NCBI GenBank assembly: GCA_017380355.1
Contig: JAFOED010000045.1
Coordinates: forward strand, 1 to 19,943
DNA length: 19,943 nt
Origin: Ruminococcus sp.
GTDB taxonomy: Bacteria > Bacillota > Clostridia > Oscillospirales > Acutalibacteraceae
Direction: 5' to 3'
Of the stretch, positions 9,596 through 15,402 are shown piece by piece; position 1 is the first letter of the stretch, and each line of letters begins with the position of its first letter. The translations under genes were made by a program, and so were the position numbers. Under the pieces are notes generated by a model. That model was given only the letters and a program-made list of their open reading frames with translations, made no database searches and had not been told where the DNA came from.

Positions 9596-9636
9596 GTCAC
9601 AAAGTGACTCTCTCAACGTTAAATCGAGAGATTATA
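9596..9636 (-). other. Two small hairpins in the rnj 5' untranslated leader
   Basis: Two inverted repeats sit side by side in the ~170-nt leader. GTCAC at 9596-9600 pairs with GTGAC at 9604-9608 across three bases. TCTCTC at 9609-9614 pairs with GAGAGA at 9626-9631 across 11 bases that include the palindrome AACGTT. They lie about 40-80 nt upstream of the rnj ribosome binding site. Any regulatory role is inference; leaders of RNase genes are often used for autoregulation. Confidence 0.45.
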
Positions 9637-9717
9637 TGTAAATCCGCATTAATACCGCCCATGCGAATCTAAATTTAAAAATCGCAATATTACCCTATAA
9701 TAAATATATGTAATCTT

Positions 9718-9746
9718 ATTCTACCCCAAATATGTCGCAAGGTCAA
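9718..9746 (-). promoter_or_regulatory. Sigma-A-type promoter for the rnj-gdpP-rplI-dnaB-tilS-hpt-ftsH operon
   Basis: On the minus strand the sequence reads TTGACC (complement of 9741-9746), a 17-base spacer, then TAGAAT (complement of 9718-9723). This is a near-consensus housekeeping promoter. It implies a leader of roughly 170 nt before the rnj TTG. No equally good promoter is seen inside the downstream genes' short gaps. Confidence 0.8.
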
Positions 9747-9873
9747 GAAAAAGCGTACATTACTTTTAACGATTATTACACCATGATGCACCGATTTTCT
9801 GTAAATTATTCTGTATACTGACTTAAACATAAATATTATGGACGTAAAAGCGAAGAATAATCATCTAAAAGTG

Positions 9874-9902
9874 TTGCATTTGCTATGTTGTGTTGCTATA
9901 AT
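9874..9902 (+). promoter_or_regulatory. Extended -10 promoter for rnhA-nifS-nifU
   Basis: TTGCAT (9874-9879), a 17-base spacer and a perfect TATAAT (9897-9902), with TG one base before the -10 (TGCTATAAT). This is a strong sigma-A-type promoter. Transcription would begin near 9909, leaving a short leader of about 25 nt before rnhA. It diverges from the rnj promoter, with about 130 bp between the two -35 boxes. Confidence 0.85.
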
Positions 9903-9935
9903 ATAGGGTGATATTTACAATGGAGTGAATTGCGA

Positions 9936-10379
9936 TTGAAACACGTTGAGATTTTCACCGATGGCGCTTGTTCGGGTAATCCGGGCCCTGGCGGCTGGGG
10001 CGCTATCCTCAGATATAAAGGAACTGAAAAAGAAATCAGTGGCGGCGAAAAGCTCACCACAAACAACCGTATGGAGTTACTCGCGGTCATAAACGCTTTA
10101 AAGCTTTTAAAAGAACCGTGCGAGGTTACTCTTTACTCTGACTCACAGTATGTGTGCAACGCTTTAAAGCTCGGCTGGGCTAAAAAGTGGAGAGATAACG
10201 GTTGGATGAGAAACAAAAAGGACCCTGCTTTAAACCCAGAGCTGTGGGATGAACTTTTAAAACTCTACGACAAACACACAGTAAATATCGAATGGGTCAA
10301 AGGCCACGCTGGCCACGAAGAAAACGAGCGATGCGACAAACTCGCAGTTGCTCAATCACAAAAATATGCACAAACATAA
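9936..10379 (+). CDS. rnhA: Ribonuclease HI
   Basis: Cleaves the RNA strand of RNA-DNA hybrids (R-loops, Okazaki primers). The 147-residue protein carries the complete catalytic set: Asp9 in FTDGACSGNPGPGGWG, Glu47 in NNRMEL, Asp69 in YSDS, and Asp134 with the flexible-loop histidines in KGHAGHEENERCD. The basic WAKKWRDNGW segment matches the E. coli-type handle region. I prefer the TTG at 9936-9938, which gives MKHVEIFTDG as in most RNase HI proteins. The TTG at 9930 lies only four bases from the GGAG at 9922-9925. It leads the operon and is 12 bp upstream of nifS. Confidence 0.96.
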   Translation: MKHVEIFTDGACSGNPGPGGWGAILRYKGTEKEISGGEKLTTNNRMELLAVINALKLLKEPCEVTLYSDSQYVCNALKLGWAKKWRDNGWMRNKKDPALNPELWDELLKLYDKHTVNIEWVKGHAGHEENERCDKLAVAQSQKYAQT

Positions 10380-10391
10380 AAGGTGAAATAT

Positions 10392-11579
10392 ATGAGAAAG
10401 ATTTACGCAGATAACGCTGCTACCACTTCCCTTCATCCTCTCGTTTTAGAGAAGATGATGCCGTATCTCACAACTGTTTACGGTAACCCGAGCAGTCTTT
10501 ATGCAATAGGCGCAGAGGCCAAGGAAGCAGTAGAAAGCTCAAGAGAAAAAATCGCAAAATTAATCGGCGCTAACAGCCCTAACGAGATTTACTTCACATC
10601 AGGCGGTTCTGAAGCCGACAACTGGGCTATAAAAGGTGTGTGCCGTGCTCTTAAGAAAAAGGGTAAAAATCACATCATCACTTCTAAATTCGAGCACCAC
10701 GCTGTGCTTCACACCTGCAAGGCACTCGAAAAAGAGGGCTTCGAGGTAACATATCTTGACGTATACGAAAACGGTATCGTTAAGGTTGAGGACGTTAAAA
10801 ACGCTATCAAAGACACAACCGCTTTAGTTACAATTATGTACGCTAACAACGAAATCGGTACTATCCAGCCGATTAAGGAAATCGGTATGGTGTGTCGTGA
10901 GAAAGGCGTTGTGTTCCACACAGACGCTGTTCAGGCTGTAACACAGGTTCCTATTAACGTAGAAGAAGAGTGCATTGATTTATTAAGCTTAACAGCTCAT
11001 AAATTCCACGGACCTAAGGGTTGTGGTGCGCTTTACTGCAGACGCGGTATCCGTCCTGAAATCCTCATCGACGGTGGTGCGCAGGAGCGTACACGTCGTG
11101 CCGGTACTGAAAACGTAGCAGGTATCGTCGGTTTAGCTGAAGCGCTCGAGCTTGCTATCTCTAATATGGAAGAGCGTAACTCAAGACTCACTAAAATGCG
11201 CGACCGTCTTATCGACGGATTACTTAAAATCGAACGCAGCAGAATAAACGGTGACCGAGTTTCCCGTTTACCTGGTAACATAAATATGTGTTTTGAGGGT
11301 ATCGAAGGCGAAAGCTTACTCCTTAAACTCGACTTCGCAGGAATTTCTGCTTCCTCGGGTTCAGCGTGTACATCGGGCGATTTAGACCCTAGCCACGTTC
11401 TGCTTTCCATCGGTCTGCCTCACGAAATCGCTCACGGAAGTATGAGACTGTCTTTCTCAGACGACAACACTGAAGAAGACGTTGACTATATTTTAGAACA
11501 GGTTCCCGTTATCGTTGACTATCTGAGAATGATGTCACCACTGTGGGAAAAAATCAAAGAAGAAGAAAGGAACAACTAA
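10392..11579 (+). CDS. nifS: Cysteine desulfurase (NifS/IscS type)
   Basis: PLP enzyme that converts cysteine to alanine and passes persulfide sulfur to the Fe-S scaffold and to tRNA thiolation. The 395-residue protein has YADNAATT at the N-terminus, the HH pair (102-103) that stacks on PLP, the Schiff-base lysine in TAHKFHGPKG (Lys204), and the sulfur-carrying cysteine in SSGSACTSG (Cys326). The ATG at 10392 is preceded by AAAGGTGA about six bases upstream. An upstream GTG at 10383 lies within that site and is unlikely. The stop is 2 bp before the next gene. Resemblance is closest to the clostridial NifS class; IscS is an acceptable synonym. Confidence 0.96.
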   Translation: MRKIYADNAATTSLHPLVLEKMMPYLTTVYGNPSSLYAIGAEAKEAVESSREKIAKLIGANSPNEIYFTSGGSEADNWAIKGVCRALKKKGKNHIITSKFEHHAVLHTCKALEKEGFEVTYLDVYENGIVKVEDVKNAIKDTTALVTIMYANNEIGTIQPIKEIGMVCREKGVVFHTDAVQAVTQVPINVEEECIDLLSLTAHKFHGPKGCGALYCRRGIRPEILIDGGAQERTRRAGTENVAGIVGLAEALELAISNMEERNSRLTKMRDRLIDGLLKIERSRINGDRVSRLPGNINMCFEGIEGESLLLKLDFAGISASSGSACTSGDLDPSHVLLSIGLPHEIAHGSMRLSFSDDNTEEDVDYILEQVPVIVDYLRMMSPLWEKIKEEERNN

Positions 11580-11581
11580 CT

Positions 11582-12025
11582 ATGGCATATACAGAAAAGG
11601 TTATGGACCACTTCGCTAACCCTAGAAACGTAGGCGAGATTCCTGATGCGTCAGGTATCGGCGAGGTTGGTAACTCTAAATGCGGAGATATCATGAAAAT
11701 GTACATCAAGGTTGAGGGCAACGTTATCGTTGACTGTAAGTTCAAGACTTTCGGTTGCGGTGCGGCTATTGCTACAAGCTCGATGGCTACAGAGCTTATC
11801 AAAGGCAAGACTATCGACGAAGCTTTAAAGCTCACTAACAAAGCAGTTATGGAAGCTTTAGACGGACTTCCACCAGTAAAAGTTCACTGCTCAGTACTCG
11901 CTGAACAGGCTATCAAAGCAGCGCTTGCTGACTACTACACACGTCAGGGCATCGACCCAGAGCCTATCGTAGGTAAAATTCAGGAATGTGACCACGACCA
12001 CGGTTGCGGCTGTTCTGATTTTTAA
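11582..12025 (+). CDS. nifU: Fe-S cluster assembly scaffold NifU/IscU
   Basis: Scaffold on which [2Fe-2S] and [4Fe-4S] clusters are built with sulfur from the upstream desulfurase. The three cluster cysteines are Cys34 (KCGD, with Asp36), Cys59 (FGCGAA) and Cys103 (VHCSVLAEQAI), so this is an IscU-fold protein without the NifU middle and C-terminal domains. It is 147 residues long. The last 12 residues, CDHDHGCGCSDF, add three cysteines and two histidines beyond the IscU fold, which is not part of canonical IscU. The ATG at 11582 has AAAGGA about ten bases upstream and lies 2 bp after nifS. Confidence 0.95.
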   Translation: MAYTEKVMDHFANPRNVGEIPDASGIGEVGNSKCGDIMKMYIKVEGNVIVDCKFKTFGCGAAIATSSMATELIKGKTIDEALKLTNKAVMEALDGLPPVKVHCSVLAEQAIKAALADYYTRQGIDPEPIVGKIQECDHDHGCGCSDF

Positions 12026-12050
12026 TTCTATAAAAGATTTATAAAACAAG

Positions 12051-12086
12051 AAACCGACAGGTATCTCCCTGTCGGTTTTATTTTTA
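12051..12086 (+). terminator. Rho-independent terminator of rnhA-nifS-nifU
   Basis: AAACCGACAGG (12051-12061) pairs perfectly with CCTGTCGGTTT (12068-12078) across a 6-base loop, and is followed by TATTTTTACTT. An A-rich run on the 5' side means it could also serve weakly for nrdR on the other strand. Confidence 0.92.
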
Positions 12087-12103
12087 CTTATTTTTACACA
12101 GCG

Positions 12104-12133
12104 AAAGGCACCCGCTTTATGCGAGTGCCTTTT
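12104..12133 (-). terminator. Second hairpin between convergent nifU and nrdR
   Basis: AAAGGCAC...CGC (12104-12115) pairs with GCG...GTGCCTTT (12121-12132) across TTTAT, with one C/A mismatch. It begins about 35 nt past the nrdR stop, so it probably ends nrdR. The T-run is short on both strands (TTTT on plus, TTT on minus), so it may act in both directions. Confidence 0.65.
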
Positions 12134-12168
12134 AACAGAACATCTATGAAACTTTTTGAAGGAGGGAA

Positions 12169-12624
12169 TTATTTCTCGTTTAAAAGCTTATTAAGTTCTT
12201 CCATAAATGTGTTGATATCCTTAAACTGTCTGTAAACAGAAGCAAAACGAACGTAAGCAACCTCATCTACAGTCTTGAGCTCGTCCATAGTAAGCTCGCC
12301 GATGTAACCTGAAGTTACCTCACGGTCAAGACTTGACTGAAGCTTTGCTTCGATAGAGTCAACAACCTTTTCGATCTGGTCGATAGACACAGGACGCTTC
12401 TCACAAGCACGCAGAATACCTGCAGTGAGCTTATTTCTATCAAAAACTTCACGTGACTTATCACGCTTAACAACAATAATCGGAACAGTTTCGATAACCT
12501 CGTGAGTAGTGAAACGCTTAGCACAGCTTAAGCACTCTCTTCTTCTACGGATTCTTTCGCCCTCATCAGCAGGACGGGAATCGATAACTTTACTTTCTTC
12601 ATAACCGCAATACGGACACTTCAT
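12169..12624 (-). CDS. nrdR: Transcriptional repressor NrdR
   Basis: Nucleotide-sensing repressor of ribonucleotide reductase genes. The 151-residue protein has the N-terminal zinc ribbon (Cys3, Cys6, Cys31, Cys34 in MKCPYC and CLSC) and the DSRPADEGERIRRRREC region. The ATP-cone follows (about 46-136), with PIIVVKRDKSREVFDRNKL and the conserved EVAYVRFASVYRQF. I chose ATG at 12622-12624; an upstream in-frame ATG would add five residues before the zinc ribbon. GGGGTG lies about seven bases upstream. No nrd gene is in this window, so its main targets lie elsewhere, but its own promoter carries a NrdR-box-like site (12671-12686). Confidence 0.97.
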   Translation of the reverse strand: MKCPYCGYEESKVIDSRPADEGERIRRRRECLSCAKRFTTHEVIETVPIIVVKRDKSREVFDRNKLTAGILRACEKRPVSIDQIEKVVDSIEAKLQSSLDREVTSGYIGELTMDELKTVDEVAYVRFASVYRQFKDINTFMEELNKLLNEK

Positions 12625-12664
12625 AGGTACACCCCACACTTGGTAATTATATTTCTCTGTTGAA

Positions 12665-12692
12665 ATTATAACACAATATATAGATAAAACAA
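12665..12692 (-). promoter_or_regulatory. nrdR promoter
   Basis: On the minus strand: TTGTTT (complement of 12687-12692), a 16-base spacer, then a perfect TATAAT (complement of 12665-12670), with TG one base upstream of the -10 (extended -10). The spacer coincides exactly with the proposed NrdR box. Confidence 0.75.
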
Positions 12693-12719
12693 GTTATATT
12701 TTTGTAATATCTAGTTACA
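12671..12719. promoter_or_regulatory. Tandem NrdR-box-like operator
   Basis: ACACAATATATAGATA at 12671-12686 matches 13 of 16 positions of the NrdR box consensus as I recall it (acaCwAtATaTwGtgt). A second, weaker site starts about 31 bp further on (from 12702, core AATATCTAGT, within the inverted repeat TGTAA-N7-TTACA at 12703-12719). NrdR is known to bind paired boxes about three helical turns apart, so both match and spacing fit. The first box fills the nrdR promoter spacer, which suggests autorepression. Confidence 0.65.
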
Positions 12720-12786
12720 TCTTGTATATAAATAGACAAAATCCACATCCTCTTGTGTTTTATACCGAAATTATCCGTAAAAGCTG

Positions 12787-12816
12787 TTGAAAAGTGCATA
12801 ACAACTGTGATATACT
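12787..12816 (+). promoter_or_regulatory. Promoter of the NSS transporter gene
   Basis: TTGAAA (12787-12792), an 18-base spacer and TATACT (12811-12816), with TG one base before the -10. It gives a leader of about 30 nt. It lies downstream of the NrdR-like boxes, which are more than 65 bp upstream of its -35. Confidence 0.75.
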
Positions 12817-12853
12817 AGGTGCATACTTTTTATAAATGAAAGGGGTATTACTT

Positions 12854-14218
12854 ATGGGTACAAAAAGAAGCACCTTTTCCGGTAAAATCGGATTTGTGCT
12901 TGCGGCTGCAGGCTCTGCGGTAGGACTCGGAAACATCTGGCGTTTCCCTTATCTTGCGGCTAAGTACGGCGGAGGTATCTTCCTGCTTGTATATCTTATT
13001 CTTGCACTTACTTTCGGCTTCGCGCTGATGACTGCGGAAATTGCTATCGGCCGTAAAACAGGAAAAAGCGCAATCGATGCTTTCTCATCACTTAACAAAA
13101 AATGGGGATTCGTCGGTATTTTAGCTTCCATCGTTCCGATAATCATCCTCCCGTATTATTCAGTAATCGGCGGTTGGGTTACTAAATATCTCGCGGTATT
13201 TATATCGGGTCACGCTGCTCAGTCAGCAACAGACACATACTTCACAGACTTTATCGCTAAACCTTTTGAACCGCTCGGTTGGTTCTTGCTTTTTATCGGC
13301 GTTACAGCTTTAGTCGTTCTTTTCGGCGTTGAAAAGGGTATCGAAAAAGTTAGTAAAATTATGATGCCTGTGCTTATTGTACTTTCTTTAGGTATCGCAG
13401 TTTACTCTCTCTGTATGCCTGGTGCTATTGACGGATTAATTTACTACGTCAAACCTGATTTCACAAAATTCTCAGCTACTACAGTACTTGCTGCTATGGG
13501 TCAGCTCTTCTACTCAATGAGTTTAGCTATGGGTATTATGATTACCTACGGCTCATATATGAAGAAAGACGTCAGCATTACATCTTCTGTATCTCAGATT
13601 GAGATTTTCGACACAGGTATCGCATTCCTCGCAGGTCTTATGGTTATTCCTGCTGTATTCTCATTCTCAGGCGGTGACCCTGAAGCTTTAGGCAAAGGCC
13701 CTGGACTTATGTTCATCACTCTTCCTAAGGTGTTCAACTCAATCCCTGGTGTCTGGGGAAGCATCATCGGAACAACATTCTTCCTGCTTGTTCTTTTCGC
13801 AGCTCTTACATCATCAATCTCTCTTATGGAAACTGTAGTTTCTATCTTCAGAGATAAGTTCGGCTGGGGTCGTAAATTCACCTGTCTTTTCGTTGCTGTT
13901 GGTTCGATTTTACTCGGTTTACCTTCCTCCCTCGGTTTCGGTGTGCTGAGCTTTATCAACATCAAAGGAAACACATTCCTCGATATGTTCGACATCTTCT
14001 CTAACTCCATCCTTATGCCGATTGTAGCACTTCTCACATGTATCTTTATCGGATTTATTATTAAGCCAAAAGCTATTATCGAAGAAGTCGAAACAAACGG
14101 TCACAAATTCAGCAGAAAAGGTCTGTTCGTTGTGATGATCAAATTCATCGCACCTATCTGTATCGTGCTGATTCTTATTTCATCAATCCTTGACGTACTC
14201 GGTATTGTGAAAATCTAA
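12854..14218 (+). CDS. Sodium-dependent amino acid transporter, NSS (LeuT/TnaT/MhsT) family
   Basis: Integral membrane Na+-coupled symporter, probably importing a hydrophobic or aromatic amino acid; the substrate cannot be read from sequence. The 454-residue protein has about 11-12 hydrophobic segments. The TM1 signature GSAVGLGNIWRFPY spans residues 20-33, with Gly20, Ala22, Val23 and Asn27 at the same numbers as the LeuT sodium-site residues. The unwound TM6 segment reads GQLFYSMSLAMG; the LeuT Na1 threonine appears as Ser here. I chose ATG 12854, with AGGGG eight bases upstream; an ATG at 12836 overlaps that site. It is a single-gene unit with its own promoter and terminator. Confidence 0.93.
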   Translation: MGTKRSTFSGKIGFVLAAAGSAVGLGNIWRFPYLAAKYGGGIFLLVYLILALTFGFALMTAEIAIGRKTGKSAIDAFSSLNKKWGFVGILASIVPIIILPYYSVIGGWVTKYLAVFISGHAAQSATDTYFTDFIAKPFEPLGWFLLFIGVTALVVLFGVEKGIEKVSKIMMPVLIVLSLGIAVYSLCMPGAIDGLIYYVKPDFTKFSATTVLAAMGQLFYSMSLAMGIMITYGSYMKKDVSITSSVSQIEIFDTGIAFLAGLMVIPAVFSFSGGDPEALGKGPGLMFITLPKVFNSIPGVWGSIIGTTFFLLVLFAALTSSISLMETVVSIFRDKFGWGRKFTCLFVAVGSILLGLPSSLGFGVLSFINIKGNTFLDMFDIFSNSILMPIVALLTCIFIGFIIKPKAIIEEVETNGHKFSRKGLFVVMIKFIAPICIVLILISSILDVLGIVKI

Positions 14219-14230
14219 AAAACAAAAAAC

Positions 14231-14271
14231 AAGGCACTCTCTATTCCAAACAGAGAGTGCCTTTTCTTTTT
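14231..14271. terminator. Bidirectional terminator between the NSS transporter and azlD
   Basis: GGCACTCTCT (14233-14242) pairs perfectly with AGAGAGTGCC (14252-14261). It is followed on the plus strand by TTTTCTTTTT. On the minus strand it is followed by TTGTTTTTTGTTTT. The two genes converge, so it serves both. Confidence 0.92.
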
Positions 14272-14605
14272 AGAACACAAATTGTACAAGTGCCATATAT
14301 GAGAGCGTTCCTGCGATAATAGATAGCAGGGTGTTTCTTCGCCATATATGAAGCAGTACTACCACTGCGCCTGCAATTAAATAAGCAAGCCACGAACTCG
14401 TCGTAGTAAAGCTTATATCCTTTACACAGTAGATAACGAGCATACCGATAATAGCGTACGGCAGAACTTTTCCAAGATAAAGCACAAACTTCGGAGTAGG
14501 CTTTTTACCCGAAAAAACGAGAAACGGAAAAGCTCGCAGTAAGTATGTGACCACCGCCATAACGAGTACGAGAAGTATAGAGTGTACGGTAGGGTTATTC
14601 GTCAT
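14270..14605 (-). CDS. azlD: AzlD-type branched-chain amino acid exporter small subunit
   Basis: Small subunit of an AzlCD/BrnFE-type exporter of branched-chain amino acids (and analogues). The 111-residue protein is almost wholly hydrophobic, with about four membrane segments. The LLRAFPFLVFSGKKPTP region and LGKVLPYAIIGMLVIYC are typical of AzlD (LRxxPF, then a P-x-A-x-x-x-M-L-x-V pattern). The ATG at 14603-14605 lies 11 bp inside the end of azlC, with AGGAGG seven bases upstream. That tight overlap supports a two-subunit membrane complex. Confidence 0.92.
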   Translation of the reverse strand: MTNNPTVHSILLVLVMAVVTYLLRAFPFLVFSGKKPTPKFVLYLGKVLPYAIIGMLVIYCVKDISFTTTSSWLAYLIAGAVVVLLHIWRRNTLLSIIAGTLSYMALVQFVF

Positions 14606-15290
14606 ACTTATCCCTCCTCACAAACTTAAGCGTTGTAAGCGCGATAAGGATTAAAATCATAGTCGGAATGAGCATATTCTCCTTGAATATCGCAGTACAT
14701 AAAACAGCACATCCAACACCGATAACAGCAGGAACGTGGTCCTTGTTCGTAAGCCACTGCTCAACAAAAATCGTGAGAAACAGAGCTGTCAACACGAAGT
14801 CGATACCCTCGCTGTTAAAGCTGACGTTAGAGCCGAAAACCGCACCTAAGGTACAGCCCATAATCCAGTAAATGTGGTCAAACAGCGACACCAAAAAGTA
14901 GTACAGATGCTTGTTGTTTACATCCTTAACCGCGTCGTCGTTACACACAAGAGAGTATGTCTCGTCGGTCAGCGTGTGTATCATATAAAATTTCTTGAAT
15001 CCTGTGCCTTTGTACTTATCGACAAGCGAGATGCCATAAAACAGATGTCTTGCGTTAATGATAAGCGTCGCTAAAGCCGCAGAAACAAGGCTGATACCGT
15101 CAGCTAAGAATTCAACCGCTGCGTACTGACTCGAGCCACCAAACATCGTGATACTCATAAAAAGTGCCCAGATTCCGCCGTAGCCCTTAGTACTTAATAG
15201 CACACCAAAGCCAAAACCGAGAGCTAAATATCCAGCGAGCACAGGTAGCGACGCCACAAAGGCTTTTTTTACATCGTTTTTGTTCTTCAT
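14595..15290 (-). CDS. azlC: AzlC family branched-chain amino acid permease, large subunit
   Basis: Large subunit of the AzlCD exporter. The 231-residue protein has several hydrophobic segments and family features near the N-terminus (LPVLAGYLALGFGFGVLLSTKG), the FGGSSQYAAVEFLADG segment, and INARHLFYGISL followed by a histidine/threonine-rich TLTDETYSLV. These match AzlC in order and spacing. Start ATG at 15288-15290 with a weak GGTGA upstream. It is the first gene of a two-gene unit with a near-consensus promoter 32 bp upstream. In Bacillus, azlCD is controlled by AzlB; no such regulator is seen here. Confidence 0.93.
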   Translation of the reverse strand: MKNKNDVKKAFVASLPVLAGYLALGFGFGVLLSTKGYGGIWALFMSITMFGGSSQYAAVEFLADGISLVSAALATLIINARHLFYGISLVDKYKGTGFKKFYMIHTLTDETYSLVCNDDAVKDVNNKHLYYFLVSLFDHIYWIMGCTLGAVFGSNVSFNSEGIDFVLTALFLTIFVEQWLTNKDHVPAVIGVGCAVLCTAIFKENMLIPTMILILIALTTLKFVRRDKYDE

Positions 15291-15321
15291 ATCTTCACCA
15301 AAACTAAAAATTCCAAAAGAT

Positions 15322-15350
15322 ATTATAGTCCTTTATACTACATTTTTCAA
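15322..15350 (-). promoter_or_regulatory. Promoter for azlC-azlD
   Basis: On the minus strand: TTGAAA (complement of 15345-15350), a 17-base spacer, then a perfect TATAAT (complement of 15322-15327). It lies just after the terminator of the upstream gene and 31 bp before the azlC start. Confidence 0.85.
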
Positions 15351-15363
15351 CGGCATAAGACAT

Positions 15364-15394
15364 AAAAAAAGCTCCGAAATACATCGGAGCTTTT
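15364..15394 (-). terminator. Terminator of the DHHW-like gene
   Basis: GCTCCGA (15371-15377) pairs with TCGGAGC (15384-15390), extended by four A/T pairs (15367-15370 with 15391-15394). On the minus strand it is followed by a run of T residues (15364-15370). It starts 8 bp after the stop of the gene that ends at 15403. Confidence 0.9.
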
Positions 15395-15402
15395 GTGCTA
15401 TT

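Noticed and set aside
9631..9636. Second TATAAT on the minus strand in the rnj leader
   Set aside because: No -35-like hexamer lies 16-18 bases upstream (the place holds GGCGGT), and a much better promoter is at 9718-9746.
9783..9821. 12-codon ATG frame (ATGATGCACC...) in the rnj-rnhA intergenic region
   Set aside because: No ribosome binding site and very short; it lies upstream of both promoters' transcripts.
12157..12170. AAGGAGGG on the plus strand just before the nrdR stop, like a ribosome binding site
   Set aside because: No ATG, GTG or TTG follows at a usable distance; the frame from ATT is only seven codons. Probably chance within the convergent region.
12748..12762. CACA-N6-TGTG dyad upstream of the NSS transporter as an operator
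   Set aside because: The arms are only four bases, which is common by chance in A/T-rich intergenic DNA.
13594..14037. 147-codon minus-strand frame opposite the NSS transporter
   Set aside because: It is antisense to conserved transmembrane segments and has no start signals or recognisable motif.
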